A stretch of DNA of 38,025 nt from Nitrospira sp. (GTDB taxonomy: Bacteria; Nitrospirota; Nitrospiria; Nitrospirales; Nitrospiraceae), in NCBI GenBank assembly GCA_015903945.1, contig JABMDL010000016.1, positions 1 through 38,025 of the forward strand. The letters run 5' to 3'. Position 1 is the first letter of the stretch. Each line of letters begins with the position of its first letter. Shown here piece after piece: positions 17,299 through 24,850 of the stretch. The notes under the pieces were generated by a model. That model saw nothing but the letters and a program-made list of their open reading frames with translations, was not told the DNA's origin and did no database searches. The translations under genes were made by a program, and so were the position numbers.

Positions 17299-18654
17299 TG
17301 CGCTCACGCCATGGAATCGAAACCCGTGCTCCAATGGATGAATGAGTTCGTGAGGTCTGCCCTTTTTGCGCGCCTGGTAAAAATCGGCCTCGCCGTTGCC
17401 GCGTTGGTGCATGGCTACATCATCTCTTTCGGGCGGTCATTTCACTTTCGGGATATCGATATCCATCGCGAGATCGGGCGGCGGTTTCTCACCGGCGATT
17501 ATCTCTACGCCAACGACTATTGCTACATGTATTTGCCGACCACCGGCATTTACTTCGCGCCCTTACTGATTCTGGATAGAAACCCAAGCCTGGCTCTGCG
17601 CTACGCGGTCGCCATCGGATGCTTGGTCCTTACGACCATGCTGTTCCACCGAATGCTGTGTGGCGCATCGGACTCGAGAAATTGGAGCCGGCTCTTGGTG
17701 GGGGTGGGCGCAGGCGTATTGACATTGCAATTTATCTTGAACGATCTCGATGATGGCGGCCCGCATCTCATTCTGCTCGGCATTCTGACCGGCGGGATCT
17801 ATGCGATATGGGCGGGGAGAGACCGGCTCGGCGCGGCCTTGATTGGGCTGGGGATTGTACTCAAGATTACCCCGGGGCTCTTCATCCTGTTGTTTCTCTG
17901 GAAACGGCAGTGGCGGCTGGTTTCATACACGGTACTGGCGACGGTGCTCTGGATCATCTTGCCTATCCTGTACATGGGACCTACGAGTTGGTGGGATCAT
18001 CACCTGGAATGGACGAACAATGCGGTCTTGTCCGTGCTGGACCGTCAGCGAGAGGGCCGGCAAGAAAATGAGTTGCAAAAGGCCAATCTCTCGCTTCGGC
18101 ACACGATGCTGCGGTATCTGGTAACCTACCCAACGACGCATCGGCTTCGGCAAGTCGATCGTGCCTACACACCGGTGCTGGATCTGCCGGCGCCGGTCGC
18201 CAACGCGCTCGTCGGGGTGGCTGCGCTTGGTCTCGTCGTTCTGTTCGCGCGGTCAGGTCGGCGGGAGTTTCAAGGTCCGGGAGATCCCACGTGGGCACGG
18301 GATTGTGCAGGGACCTTGATGTTGGCCCTCTTTCTCTCTCCCATCACCTGGGACCAGCATTTGGTGTGGATGATCCCGGCGGCGGTGGTCGTCATCGCAG
18401 CCGCGGCCAGGTTGGCAGGCAGTTTAGGCCGCGCGGGCTATGCGATGCTAACCGTCTACATCATCCTCACGATCGTGCTGAATTATGAAATCGTGGGCAA
18501 GGCCAATTGGGAAGCGCTGAAGAGCTTTCATCACCTCGGGATCGCCATGTTGATCCTGTACGGGCTTCTGCTGAGGAGCAACAGCATCGTGCCGCATCAG
18601 CAGCCGTCGATCGGTAACGGACAAACCGGGACATCAGGCCTGGTCAGTGGGTAA
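17290..18654 (+). CDS. GT87-family membrane glycosyltransferase (DUF2029)
   Basis: About 454 residues with roughly ten membrane segments. It matches polyprenol-phosphate-mannose-dependent alpha-mannosyltransferases (GT87): an early extracytoplasmic acidic loop FRDIDIHREIGRRFLTGDYL, then DLDDGGPHLILLGILTGGIY, RLGAALIGLGIVLKITPGLF and a late SPITWDQHLVWM segment. Such enzymes add a sugar to lipid- or glycan-acceptors on the outer face of the inner membrane; the acceptor here is unknown. The start is uncertain: ATG 17290, 17311 and 17338 and TTG 17281 are all in frame with no clear ribosome site. It lies 89 bases after ispG and before tRNA-Cys. Confidence 0.75.
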   Translation: MYLCAHAMESKPVLQWMNEFVRSALFARLVKIGLAVAALVHGYIISFGRSFHFRDIDIHREIGRRFLTGDYLYANDYCYMYLPTTGIYFAPLLILDRNPSLALRYAVAIGCLVLTTMLFHRMLCGASDSRNWSRLLVGVGAGVLTLQFILNDLDDGGPHLILLGILTGGIYAIWAGRDRLGAALIGLGIVLKITPGLFILLFLWKRQWRLVSYTVLATVLWIILPILYMGPTSWWDHHLEWTNNAVLSVLDRQREGRQENELQKANLSLRHTMLRYLVTYPTTHRLRQVDRAYTPVLDLPAPVANALVGVAALGLVVLFARSGRREFQGPGDPTWARDCAGTLMLALFLSPITWDQHLVWMIPAAVVVIAAAARLAGSLGRAGYAMLTVYIILTIVLNYEIVGKANWEALKSFHHLGIAMLILYGLLLRSNSIVPHQQPSIGNGQTGTSGLVSG

Positions 18655-18676
18655 TGTGCCACCCTGTGCGTTCAGG

Positions 18677-18706
18677 TTGAGTTCGCAAAAAGGAACCGAC
18701 TATAAT
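18677..18706 (+). promoter_or_regulatory. Promoter of tRNA-Cys
   Basis: TTGAGT at 18677-18682 and a perfect TATAAT at 18701-18706 with an 18-base spacer, ending 13 bases before the tRNA. Confidence 0.7.
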
Positions 18707-18719
18707 GCCGCCTCCGCGA

Positions 18720-18794
18720 GGCGCCGTACCCAAGTGGTAAGGGAGCAGTCTGCAAAACTGCGATGCGGCGGTTCGAACCCGCCCGGCGCCTCCA
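18720..18794 (+). tRNA. tRNA-Cys (anticodon GCA)
   Basis: Cloverleaf found by eye: acceptor GGCGCCG (18720-18726) pairs with CGGCGCC (18784-18790); anticodon arm GCAGT-CTGCAAA-ACTGC gives anticodon GCA; T arm GGCGG-TTCGAAC-CCGCC. Discriminator U at 18791 (usual for tRNA-Cys) and an encoded CCA at 18792-18794. 75 bases in all. Confidence 0.95.
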
Positions 18795-19077
18795 AACCAA
18801 CCTTCGGTTGACCCGCGCGCTATTTATCGTTGTATTGTGATTGTCGCGCGCGGATAAGAACCACCAGTATCTGAATCCTTTAGTCCCTCGCTTCGTTCGA
18901 TCCGCCGCGTTCGATCACATCGCGGCGGATAGGTACTTTGCCTCCAGTAGGCTCTCAGTCTTCGCTTGCACTTTCCGTCGGCTCATCGGGCATGCCTCTC
19001 TGCGGTGAAGAGAGATTGTTATTCGGTTGGTTTATGACTACATCATCGGCAAGTGGATGCACGTGTCGGCCAGAAAA
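18795..19077. other. Gene-free stretch between tRNA-Cys and hpnH
   Basis: No credible gene is seen. It holds a small CAACC-TTC-GGTTG hairpin right after the tRNA (18797-18813, no T-run), a GCGCGC pair around 18817-18852 and, most clearly, the perfect inverted repeat at 18900-18930. The rest shows no recognisable motif. Confidence 0.5.
18900..18930. repeat. Perfect 10-bp inverted repeat
   Basis: ATCCGCCGCG (18900-18909), an 11-base loop and CGCGGCGGAT (18921-18930). TTCGATC occurs just before the left arm and again in the loop. No T-run follows. It may be an operator, a structured RNA element or part of a dispersed repeat; the window does not decide. Confidence 0.6.
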
Positions 19078-19107
19078 TTGACGGGTATCGAGCGAAAATG
19101 CTAGACT
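19078..19107 (+). promoter_or_regulatory. Extended -10 promoter for hpnH
   Basis: TTGACG at 19078-19083, an 18-base spacer ending in TGC, and TAGACT at 19102-19107. The TGN before the -10 makes an extended -10. Transcription near 19114 leaves a leader of about 70 bases before the hpnH ATG. Confidence 0.55.
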
Positions 19108-19184
19108 CCGTGCGTCTATAACGCTCCTAGTCCAGCGGCGGGTTTCCGCCGTTACCGCTACAGATTGAGCAGAAGGAGACCGGA

Positions 19185-20201
19185 ATGGCCGTTCCCGTAT
19201 CTCAGATGTATACCGTTGCCAGCTATGTCCTCTCGAAGAAACTAAAGGGCATCAAGCGGTATCCTCTGGTATTGATGCTCGAACCATTGTTCCGATGCAA
19301 CCTGGCCTGCGCCGGCTGTGGCAAGATCCAGTATCCCGACCACATTCTTGATAAACGATTGACCCCGGAGCAGTGCTGGGCTGCGGCAGAGGAATGCGGT
19401 GCGCCAATTGTCGCAGTTCCTGGCGGTGAGCCGCTCATCCATCCGGAGATCGGGCGGATCGTTGAGGGGTTGGTGGCGCAGAAGCGGTATCTCTATGTCT
19501 GTACCAATGCCATTCTATTGGAGCGCAAACTGAAAGAGTTCAAGCCTTCGCAGTATCTGACCTTCAGCGTGCACATGGACGGATTGAAGAACGAGCATGA
19601 TCTGGCGGTCTGCCGAGACGGGGTGTACGAGGTTGCCGTCAAGGCAATCAAGGAAGCATTGAGGTTGGGCCACCGGGTGACGACGAATACGACGCTGTTT
19701 GACGATGCGAATCCGGATCGGGTGCGCCAGTTCTTCGATGAAATGATGGCCCTCGGCGTCGAAGGCATGATGATTTCGCCGGGTTATAGCTATCAAAAGG
19801 CTCCGGATAAGCAACATTTCTTGAAGAAGGCCAAGACCCAAGAGCTGTTCTCAAAGATCCTCAGCCGGCCGAAGGGGTCTTGGAAGTTCAATCAGTCGCC
19901 ACTCTTCCTGGATTTCCTGATGGGGAAGAAAGAATATCAGTGCACGCCCTGGGGGAATCCCACATACAACGTGTTCGGTTGGCAGAAGCCCTGCTATCTC
20001 TTGCAGGAGGGGTATGCGAAGACCTTCCGCGAACTGTTGGAGACCACCGAGTGGCAGAATTATGGCACGAATCAGAACGAGAAGTGCGCTGAATGCATGG
20101 TCCATTGCGGGTATGAGCCTTCGGCAGTGAGCGATACGTTTGGCACGGTGTCAGGTTTTGCACGCACGGCGAAATTGACGTTGATGCCTACCTCGCGATG
20201 A
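19185..20201 (+). CDS. hpnH: Adenosyl-hopene transferase HpnH (radical SAM)
   Basis: 338 residues. HpnH joins a 5'-deoxyadenosyl group to hopene to make adenosylhopane, the first step of side-chain extension. The radical SAM cluster motif C38-x3-C42-x2-C45 (FRCNLACAGCGK) is intact, followed by AVPGGEPLIHPEI and the HpnH-like SVHMDGLKNEHD and ISPGYSYQKAPDKQHFL segments. A C-terminal cysteine group (CAECMVHCGYEPSAV) resembles the family's end. AGGAG sits about nine bases before the ATG. It is split from shc and hpnG by about 10 kb but belongs to the same pathway (Shc, then HpnH, then HpnG). Confidence 0.96.
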   Translation: MAVPVSQMYTVASYVLSKKLKGIKRYPLVLMLEPLFRCNLACAGCGKIQYPDHILDKRLTPEQCWAAAEECGAPIVAVPGGEPLIHPEIGRIVEGLVAQKRYLYVCTNAILLERKLKEFKPSQYLTFSVHMDGLKNEHDLAVCRDGVYEVAVKAIKEALRLGHRVTTNTTLFDDANPDRVRQFFDEMMALGVEGMMISPGYSYQKAPDKQHFLKKAKTQELFSKILSRPKGSWKFNQSPLFLDFLMGKKEYQCTPWGNPTYNVFGWQKPCYLLQEGYAKTFRELLETTEWQNYGTNQNEKCAECMVHCGYEPSAVSDTFGTVSGFARTAKLTLMPTSR

Positions 20202-20204
20202 CTG

Positions 20205-20263
20205 CGTCATACGTCATTCGTCAAACGATGGCAGGAGTCCTAACGCACGCTTGACGTATGACG
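20205..20263. repeat. 12-bp inverted repeat after hpnH
   Basis: CGTCATACGTCA (20205-20216) and TGACGTATGACG (20252-20263) are perfect inverse complements separated by 35 bases. Each arm is followed by a further cgtca/tgacg-like half unit. There is no T-run, so it is not a classical terminator; it looks like a dispersed intergenic palindrome or a transcript-end hairpin. Confidence 0.6.
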
Positions 20264-20279
20264 ATTGACGGGTCTTGTC

Positions 20280-20672
20280 ATGACTGATACCAAGAACCAT
20301 TCACCGAGTGCGCCCGGTTCCCTGGAAGGCCGTGTGTTCACGCCGGCCACGGACCAAGAGAGAGCGGAGGCCATTGAGCTCGCGTTCGACTACCGTGGCG
20401 ATGTGACGCTCGGGCTTACGTCGGGCGAGTCCATCGTTGGATTTCTTTTCAACCGCCACGCCAGCGGCGAGCATCCCTCCATTGAATTCTTTCCCGAGGA
20501 CGATCCCTCCCCTCGCACCATCGCCTATGCGTCGATCGCGTCGATCACCTTTACCGGTGAAGACACGGCGAATGGTAAGTCGTGGGAGGCGTGGGCATCG
20601 AAAAAGGATTCTGAACGCCGTGCAGAGGCAGCTCGCGTCGAAGAGGATGCGCGCATGCGCGGGCTACTTTGA
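20280..20672 (+). CDS. Conserved-looking small protein of unknown function
   Basis: 130 residues from ATG 20280 (an in-frame TTG at 20265 is possible). I do not recognise the family. There is no signal peptide or membrane segment. The central part alternates strands (RGDVTLGLTSGESIVGFLFN, then IEFFPEDD, then IAYASIASITFTGEDT), which suggests a small beta-barrel of Sm/SH3 type. The C-terminal 40 residues are a charged helix (WASKKDSERRAEAARVEEDA). Codon use is like the neighbours. It lies 78 bases after hpnH, with the 12-bp inverted repeat between, so co-transcription is possible but no hopanoid role can be claimed. Confidence 0.6.
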   Translation: MTDTKNHSPSAPGSLEGRVFTPATDQERAEAIELAFDYRGDVTLGLTSGESIVGFLFNRHASGEHPSIEFFPEDDPSPRTIAYASIASITFTGEDTANGKSWEAWASKKDSERRAEAARVEEDARMRGLL

Positions 20673-20768
20673 TCGCGCCATCCGGTCCACTGCCATTCGC
20701 GCCATCTACATCTGTTCAGATAGCCCAGAAGGCCCGTCAGGTTCTTCCCAACTCCGCCCACCCTCTCG

Positions 20769-20797
20769 TTGACAAACAGGGGGGGCTATGTTAGAAA
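20769..20797 (+). promoter_or_regulatory. Promoter before the exported 20880 gene
   Basis: Consensus TTGACA at 20769-20774, a 17-base spacer and TAGAAA at 20792-20797. It would start transcripts near 20804 and so favours the ATG at 20880. Confidence 0.5.
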
Positions 20798-20879
20798 ATC
20801 GCGCCCTAAAACGAGGGCACTCGTCGTGGCGGGGGTTGCTATTTTGTGGACGTTTAACCCGCGCAGGCAACTGGCGAGA

Positions 20880-21419
20880 ATGCGACTCGGTCTGATACCA
20901 GACAGAGGCAGGAGAGCTCGGTCGGTCGCGGTCGTAAGCTGGATCGCGTTGAGCGTCGTATTTCCTTCTGTGGTGAAGGCGACGCATGAAGCCGACCATC
21001 GGTTCATGGTGGAAGGTCATGTGTGCGGAGCGGATGGGAAGCCGGCTGCGGACGTCGATGTGTTGGTCAAGGATACGAAGATTTCATACGGGCAAATTGT
21101 CAAGACGGATGGCTACGGGTATTACAAAGCGACGTTTCACCTCCATAACGATAACTTAGGCGATCCACTTCTAGTCGAGGCAAGAGGGGAGCAACAGAAT
21201 CATAAGATTGAGTTCAATCCAAAAGACCTGGAGGCGGAACGAAAAATTCAGGTCAATTTTGGAACCGGTTGCGATGCAAGCAGTCCTCCCGCCTGGTTGT
21301 GGTGGGGCGGTGGGGCTGTAGTGGCGGCAGCCGGAGGGGTCGTTGCGATGAAGCTTGCTCGTCTGCAACGGAAGCAGGAGCGGGCCAAAGGAAAATCACA
21401 GGGTAAACGAAAAATATAA
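20880..21419 (+). CDS. Exported, membrane-anchored protein with a carboxypeptidase-regulatory-like domain
   Basis: 179 residues from ATG 20880. Likely signal peptide (basic RRAR, then VAVVSWIALSVVFPSVV, cleavage near VKA). Next comes an Ig-like/transthyretin-like domain of the CarboxypepD_reg type: FMVEGHVCGADGKPAADVDV, LVKDTKISYGQIVKTDGYGY and YKATFHLHND. Then a C-terminal membrane helix (PAWLWWGGGAVVAAAGGVVA) and a very basic tail. The expected placement is a periplasmic domain tethered to the inner membrane. A TTG at 20769 would extend the frame but lies inside the promoter. The gene is followed by a strong terminator and so stands alone ahead of the electron-transfer cluster. Function unknown. 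Confidence 0.6.
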   Translation: MRLGLIPDRGRRARSVAVVSWIALSVVFPSVVKATHEADHRFMVEGHVCGADGKPAADVDVLVKDTKISYGQIVKTDGYGYYKATFHLHNDNLGDPLLVEARGEQQNHKIEFNPKDLEAERKIQVNFGTGCDASSPPAWLWWGGGAVVAAAGGVVAMKLARLQRKQERAKGKSQGKRKI

Positions 21420-21519
21420 TCGCCGATGCCGGTCCTTGGGGCTGCTGGGCGCCTCGCCGAGTCGGTCGATGGGTGGGCGAGGGCTGGTGTACAAACAGGT
21501 CGAGATTGGTGTACTGAGG

Positions 21520-21566
21520 ACGCTTTTGCGAGGGTGTGGGCCCTCGGAGGAAGCGTCTTTTTTTTA
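21520..21566 (+). terminator. Intrinsic terminator
   Basis: Outer stem GACGCTT (21520-21526) with AAGCGTC (21552-21558), inner stem CGAGGG (21530-21535) with CCCTCG (21542-21547), followed by eight T (21559-21566). This is the clearest terminator in the window and marks the left border of the electron-transfer cluster. Confidence 0.85.
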
Positions 21567-21640
21567 GCGTCATTGTGCTGGTTGTGAAGCGTTGCTGGTG
21601 CTTGTTGCTCGAACGAAAGTCAGCTCGGGGTATCCTAGCG

Positions 21641-22150
21641 ATGAAGCCGAACGCGATTCGAGTGGCAGTGGTTCTGGGCCTGGCGTTCCTGGCAGGTTGT
21701 AGCGGAGGCGACGGTGGTGGAGAGGGGCCGATCGTTCCTCCTCCTCCAGCTCCTGCCGAATATGCCGATAAGCATATGCCGTCTGCATGGTGGGGAGATG
21801 CCCAGAAACTCGAAGAAGGCCGGAAGCTCTATACTGGCGAGACCAACCCCGATGTGAATTGTGCTAGCTGTCATGGCAAGGATGGCAAGCCCGTGAAGGC
21901 GGGTGCGACCGATTTCAGAAACCCCGAGCGAATGAAGCTCTATTCGGACTCCGTGTGGTTCTGGCGAATTTCCGAGGGCGTGCCAAACACCAAAATGAGG
22001 GGTTGGAAGAGCAAGCTCTCAGACGACGATCGGTGGCGGCTCGTGCTCTTTGAGCGGAATTTCGCGATGTCAGGAAAGGTTTGGAGTGAAGAGAAAAAGC
22101 AGTGGGTAGATGCCGGCACGATTGCAGGGGGGGCGGCAAATCCCAAGTAG
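21641..22150 (+). CDS. Monoheme cytochrome c lipoprotein
   Basis: 169 residues. Lipoprotein signal with lipobox LAGC, then a Gly/Pro-rich linker (GEGPIVPPPPAPAE) and one cytochrome c domain with heme site C74-A-S-C77-H78. A later methionine in PNTKMRGW is a candidate sixth ligand. It should sit in the periplasm on a lipid anchor and pass electrons. The start at 21641 is set by the signal peptide; an in-frame ATG at 21536 falls inside the upstream terminator. This is the first gene of the cluster, 145 bases before the CydA-like gene. Confidence 0.85.
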   Translation: MKPNAIRVAVVLGLAFLAGCSGGDGGGEGPIVPPPPAPAEYADKHMPSAWWGDAQKLEEGRKLYTGETNPDVNCASCHGKDGKPVKAGATDFRNPERMKLYSDSVWFWRISEGVPNTKMRGWKSKLSDDDRWRLVLFERNFAMSGKVWSEEKKQWVDAGTIAGGAANPK

Positions 22151-22295
22151 TTGCATGGCGGGCCTTCACTAAAGTGATTCTCGCTGTTAGGCTGTATTTC
22201 AGGCTAAGCCAAATCAGTAAAACCGACCGGCTACCGATTGAACGCGTGGTGCGAAAGGGTTCAAGAGTCGGCCAAAGGATGAGCATCGAGACATC

Positions 22296-24008
22296 GTGGA
22301 AAAACTGTCGCGCGGTCTCCTGACCCTGTTTGCGGTTCTTGCACTGTGCCTATTCGCCGTACCAAGCCTCTATGCGCAAGAGCTTGGGACGTCGTCGGTG
22401 CAGTTCCCCTATACGGGCAATCGGACGGCCGTCTGGGTTGTCGCGCAGCTCCATCTGCTGTTTGCCGCATTTATTTTAGGCGCCCCCATCTTCGTCGTGA
22501 TTGCCGAATGGCTGGGTTATCGAAGGCAGGATTCCCGCTACGACCGATTGGCGCGGGAAGTCACCAAAATCACTGTCATCCTCTTTAGCCTGACGGCGGT
22601 AACCGGCGGCCTCTTTATCTTTGTGCTGCTCGCCGCGTATCCGCAGTTCACCACCTGGTTCATCAATCAGTTCTATCTCGTATTCGCGGTGATCTATCCG
22701 GCGCTGTTTATCACGGAGACCATCCTCTTATACGCCTATCTCTACACCTGGGATGTCTGGAAGGGGGAGCAGAAGGGGCGCCACATCGCCCTGGGTGTCC
22801 TGTTAAATCTCGTGTGCGTGCTCATTCTCTTTGTCATCAACGGCCCGACGTCGTTCATGAATACGCCGACGAAGGCCGAGGGCGTCTCGCCGCAGGATTT
22901 CCTCGCAGCGGCGAGCTTGTGGGATAAGATCGCGAACCAAAGCTGGTTCCCCTTGAGCCTCCACCGGATCGACGGCAATGTCGCATTCGGCGGGTTCATC
23001 TGCGGCATGATTGCCGCGTATATGTACATGGGTTCCAAAAGTCAGGAAGAACGGGCGTACTACGATTGGATGGGGTACGTGTCGATTTGGATCGCCGTGG
23101 GCGGCACGCTCTTGCAGCCGTTCACGGGACTCCTGCTGGCCTACGAGATGTGCGATTACGACTTTTCGTTCTGCCCATACATGATGGCCGACCAGCTCTC
23201 CATGTTTTTTGAATTGCAGGGCGTGATGGTTGGCCTGCTGTTCTTGGCCATCAACTACTATAGTTGGCTCAGTGTTAAACGAATAGAAGGAGCCGAGAAT
23301 GTTCGAATGACGATTCTGGCTCCGATTGTGTTGGTGGTGTTACTCCCCGCCACGATGTGGGTGATGAACGCCTATTGGATTCCAGACCCGATGTCGCTCG
23401 CCTTCTTGTTGCCCCTCGCCCTGTCGCCAGTTGTCTTGGGGCGATTCATTCCGATGACCGTCTCCGCTCGGACTGTCATTAAGGTCGGCTTTATCGTCAT
23501 GCTTGTGAGTGACGCGGTCTGGCTGACTCCGGCTGGATTCGTGGCCACGGGGACCGATATGCCCGATGACCTCAAGCTGCCGGAAGGCTGGGATTATCTA
23601 TCCTCCATGCCCGCAAAGCTGTCCGCGATCCTGACGCTGGTGTTTGTCACGGTCGTCAACTACGTCTTGTATAACCGGACGATCAAGCAAGGGACGATTC
23701 TCTGGGGGAAGATCGATTTCGCGGCGCAGTTTGTCCTGATTTTCTTGGCGTTCATCTCGACCTGGACCATGGGATTGATGGGTGCGGTCCGGTCATTGCT
23801 CAGGAAATACTTCCATACCTATAGTCTGGTGTCGGACTTCTCCGCGGAATCGTTCACTCCGACACTCTCGTATTCCGCGTGGTGGATTACCGCGATCACC
23901 GTACTGTTTATCGCCTGCGTTACCGTGGCCGCGCTCATCGCGCTTCGGCCATCTGTGGCCAAGGCGCAAGCGCCTGAGGGGAGTCCAGTCCCGGTCGGGG
24001 CGAAGTAA
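22296..24008 (+). CDS. CydA-like membrane protein, first copy
   Basis: 570 residues, GTG start, about 13 membrane segments after a signal-like N-terminus (cleavage possible after LYA). The N-terminal half resembles subunit I of cytochrome bd: AQLHLLFAAFILGAPIF carries the His matching E. coli H19, DSRYDRLAREVTKI follows as in CydA, LFITETILLYAYLYTWD keeps the Glu matching E107, and PLSLHRIDGNVAFGGF the His matching H186. The Glu equivalent to E99 is replaced by Ile, the GRQPW loop is not seen, the M393 position appears to be Leu, and no cydB is nearby. It is therefore probably not a working oxidase but a heme/quinone-binding subunit of the surrounding assembly. These matches were aligned by eye. 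Confidence 0.75.
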   Translation: MEKLSRGLLTLFAVLALCLFAVPSLYAQELGTSSVQFPYTGNRTAVWVVAQLHLLFAAFILGAPIFVVIAEWLGYRRQDSRYDRLAREVTKITVILFSLTAVTGGLFIFVLLAAYPQFTTWFINQFYLVFAVIYPALFITETILLYAYLYTWDVWKGEQKGRHIALGVLLNLVCVLILFVINGPTSFMNTPTKAEGVSPQDFLAAASLWDKIANQSWFPLSLHRIDGNVAFGGFICGMIAAYMYMGSKSQEERAYYDWMGYVSIWIAVGGTLLQPFTGLLLAYEMCDYDFSFCPYMMADQLSMFFELQGVMVGLLFLAINYYSWLSVKRIEGAENVRMTILAPIVLVVLLPATMWVMNAYWIPDPMSLAFLLPLALSPVVLGRFIPMTVSARTVIKVGFIVMLVSDAVWLTPAGFVATGTDMPDDLKLPEGWDYLSSMPAKLSAILTLVFVTVVNYVLYNRTIKQGTILWGKIDFAAQFVLIFLAFISTWTMGLMGAVRSLLRKYFHTYSLVSDFSAESFTPTLSYSAWWITAITVLFIACVTVAALIALRPSVAKAQAPEGSPVPVGAK

Positions 24009-24046
24009 TCACGATTCCGGATGCCTGCGAGGCAACGGGCGCTCAT

Positions 24047-24850
24047 ATGGGAAATATATTCAAGAAGCTAGGGATCGGCCTGGTGAGCGGTGGCGTACTG
24101 GTCGGGATCGCCCGTTCCCAAGAGGTGCCGTTCGACTTTCAGCTGCTGTTCATGATCATCGCGCTCATCGGAGCCGTGCTGTTCATGCTCCTTGATGCGC
24201 CGTCGATCGGCACAATGAGCGGCGGGAAGTCCTTGGTTGCTGTTGCCGTATTCTGGGTTCTGTTGATCACGGTCTGCTTCGCCGGGGCCTCGTTGTTGCC
24301 GCAGTTCGATCCTGAGGATGAACGGGCCAAGATTACCAAATTGCTGGAACGGGAACGCGAGAAGTCCGAGCAGGGGAAGACCGAGAAACTGCTGGCCCTC
24401 GCGAAATCCCTTGATGAGCAAGTCAAAGTGCTTGAGGAGCGGCTCAAAGGAGTGGCGGGGGGAGCGCCCGTGGCCTCAGCACCTCCGCCTGGGAAAAAGC
24501 CTCCTGCTGCGTCCGCTGGCGGAGAAGGCGATATCATGAAAGTGGGCGAAGAGCAGTGGCAACTACAGGAGTGCTACAACTGCCACAAGCTCCGAGGCGA
24601 AGGGGGAAAGAAGCGCGGTCCGGAATTGGATAACATCGGCTCGCTGCTGACGGTCGAGGAGATTCAGATGAAGATCGCGGACCCCAAGAGTTTTATGGCC
24701 GAAGGATATGAGAAGGAATGGCAAAAGGGCATCATGCCCAACAAGTTTAAAGACCTCATGGATCCCAAAGAAATGCTGGCACTCGCGACGTGGTTGGGGA
24801 CCTTCAAGAACACCTCGGTGAATACCCCCAAGCCGATCAAGAAAAGCTAA
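24047..24850 (+). CDS. Membrane-anchored cytochrome c with coiled coil
   Basis: 267 residues. Two or three N-terminal membrane helices (about 7-23, 32-50 and 62-83), then a charged coiled coil (about 88-140, ERAKITKLLEREREKSEQGK onward), an Ala/Pro linker, and a C-terminal cytochrome c domain with heme site C176-Y-N-C179-H180; the Met in KGIMPNKF is a candidate axial ligand. The coiled coil probably holds the heme domain away from the membrane or contacts a partner. The stop overlaps the next start (TAATG at 24848-24852), so it is coupled to the Rieske gene. Confidence 0.82.
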   Translation: MGNIFKKLGIGLVSGGVLVGIARSQEVPFDFQLLFMIIALIGAVLFMLLDAPSIGTMSGGKSLVAVAVFWVLLITVCFAGASLLPQFDPEDERAKITKLLEREREKSEQGKTEKLLALAKSLDEQVKVLEERLKGVAGGAPVASAPPPGKKPPAASAGGEGDIMKVGEEQWQLQECYNCHKLRGEGGKKRGPELDNIGSLLTVEEIQMKIADPKSFMAEGYEKEWQKGIMPNKFKDLMDPKEMLALATWLGTFKNTSVNTPKPIKKS

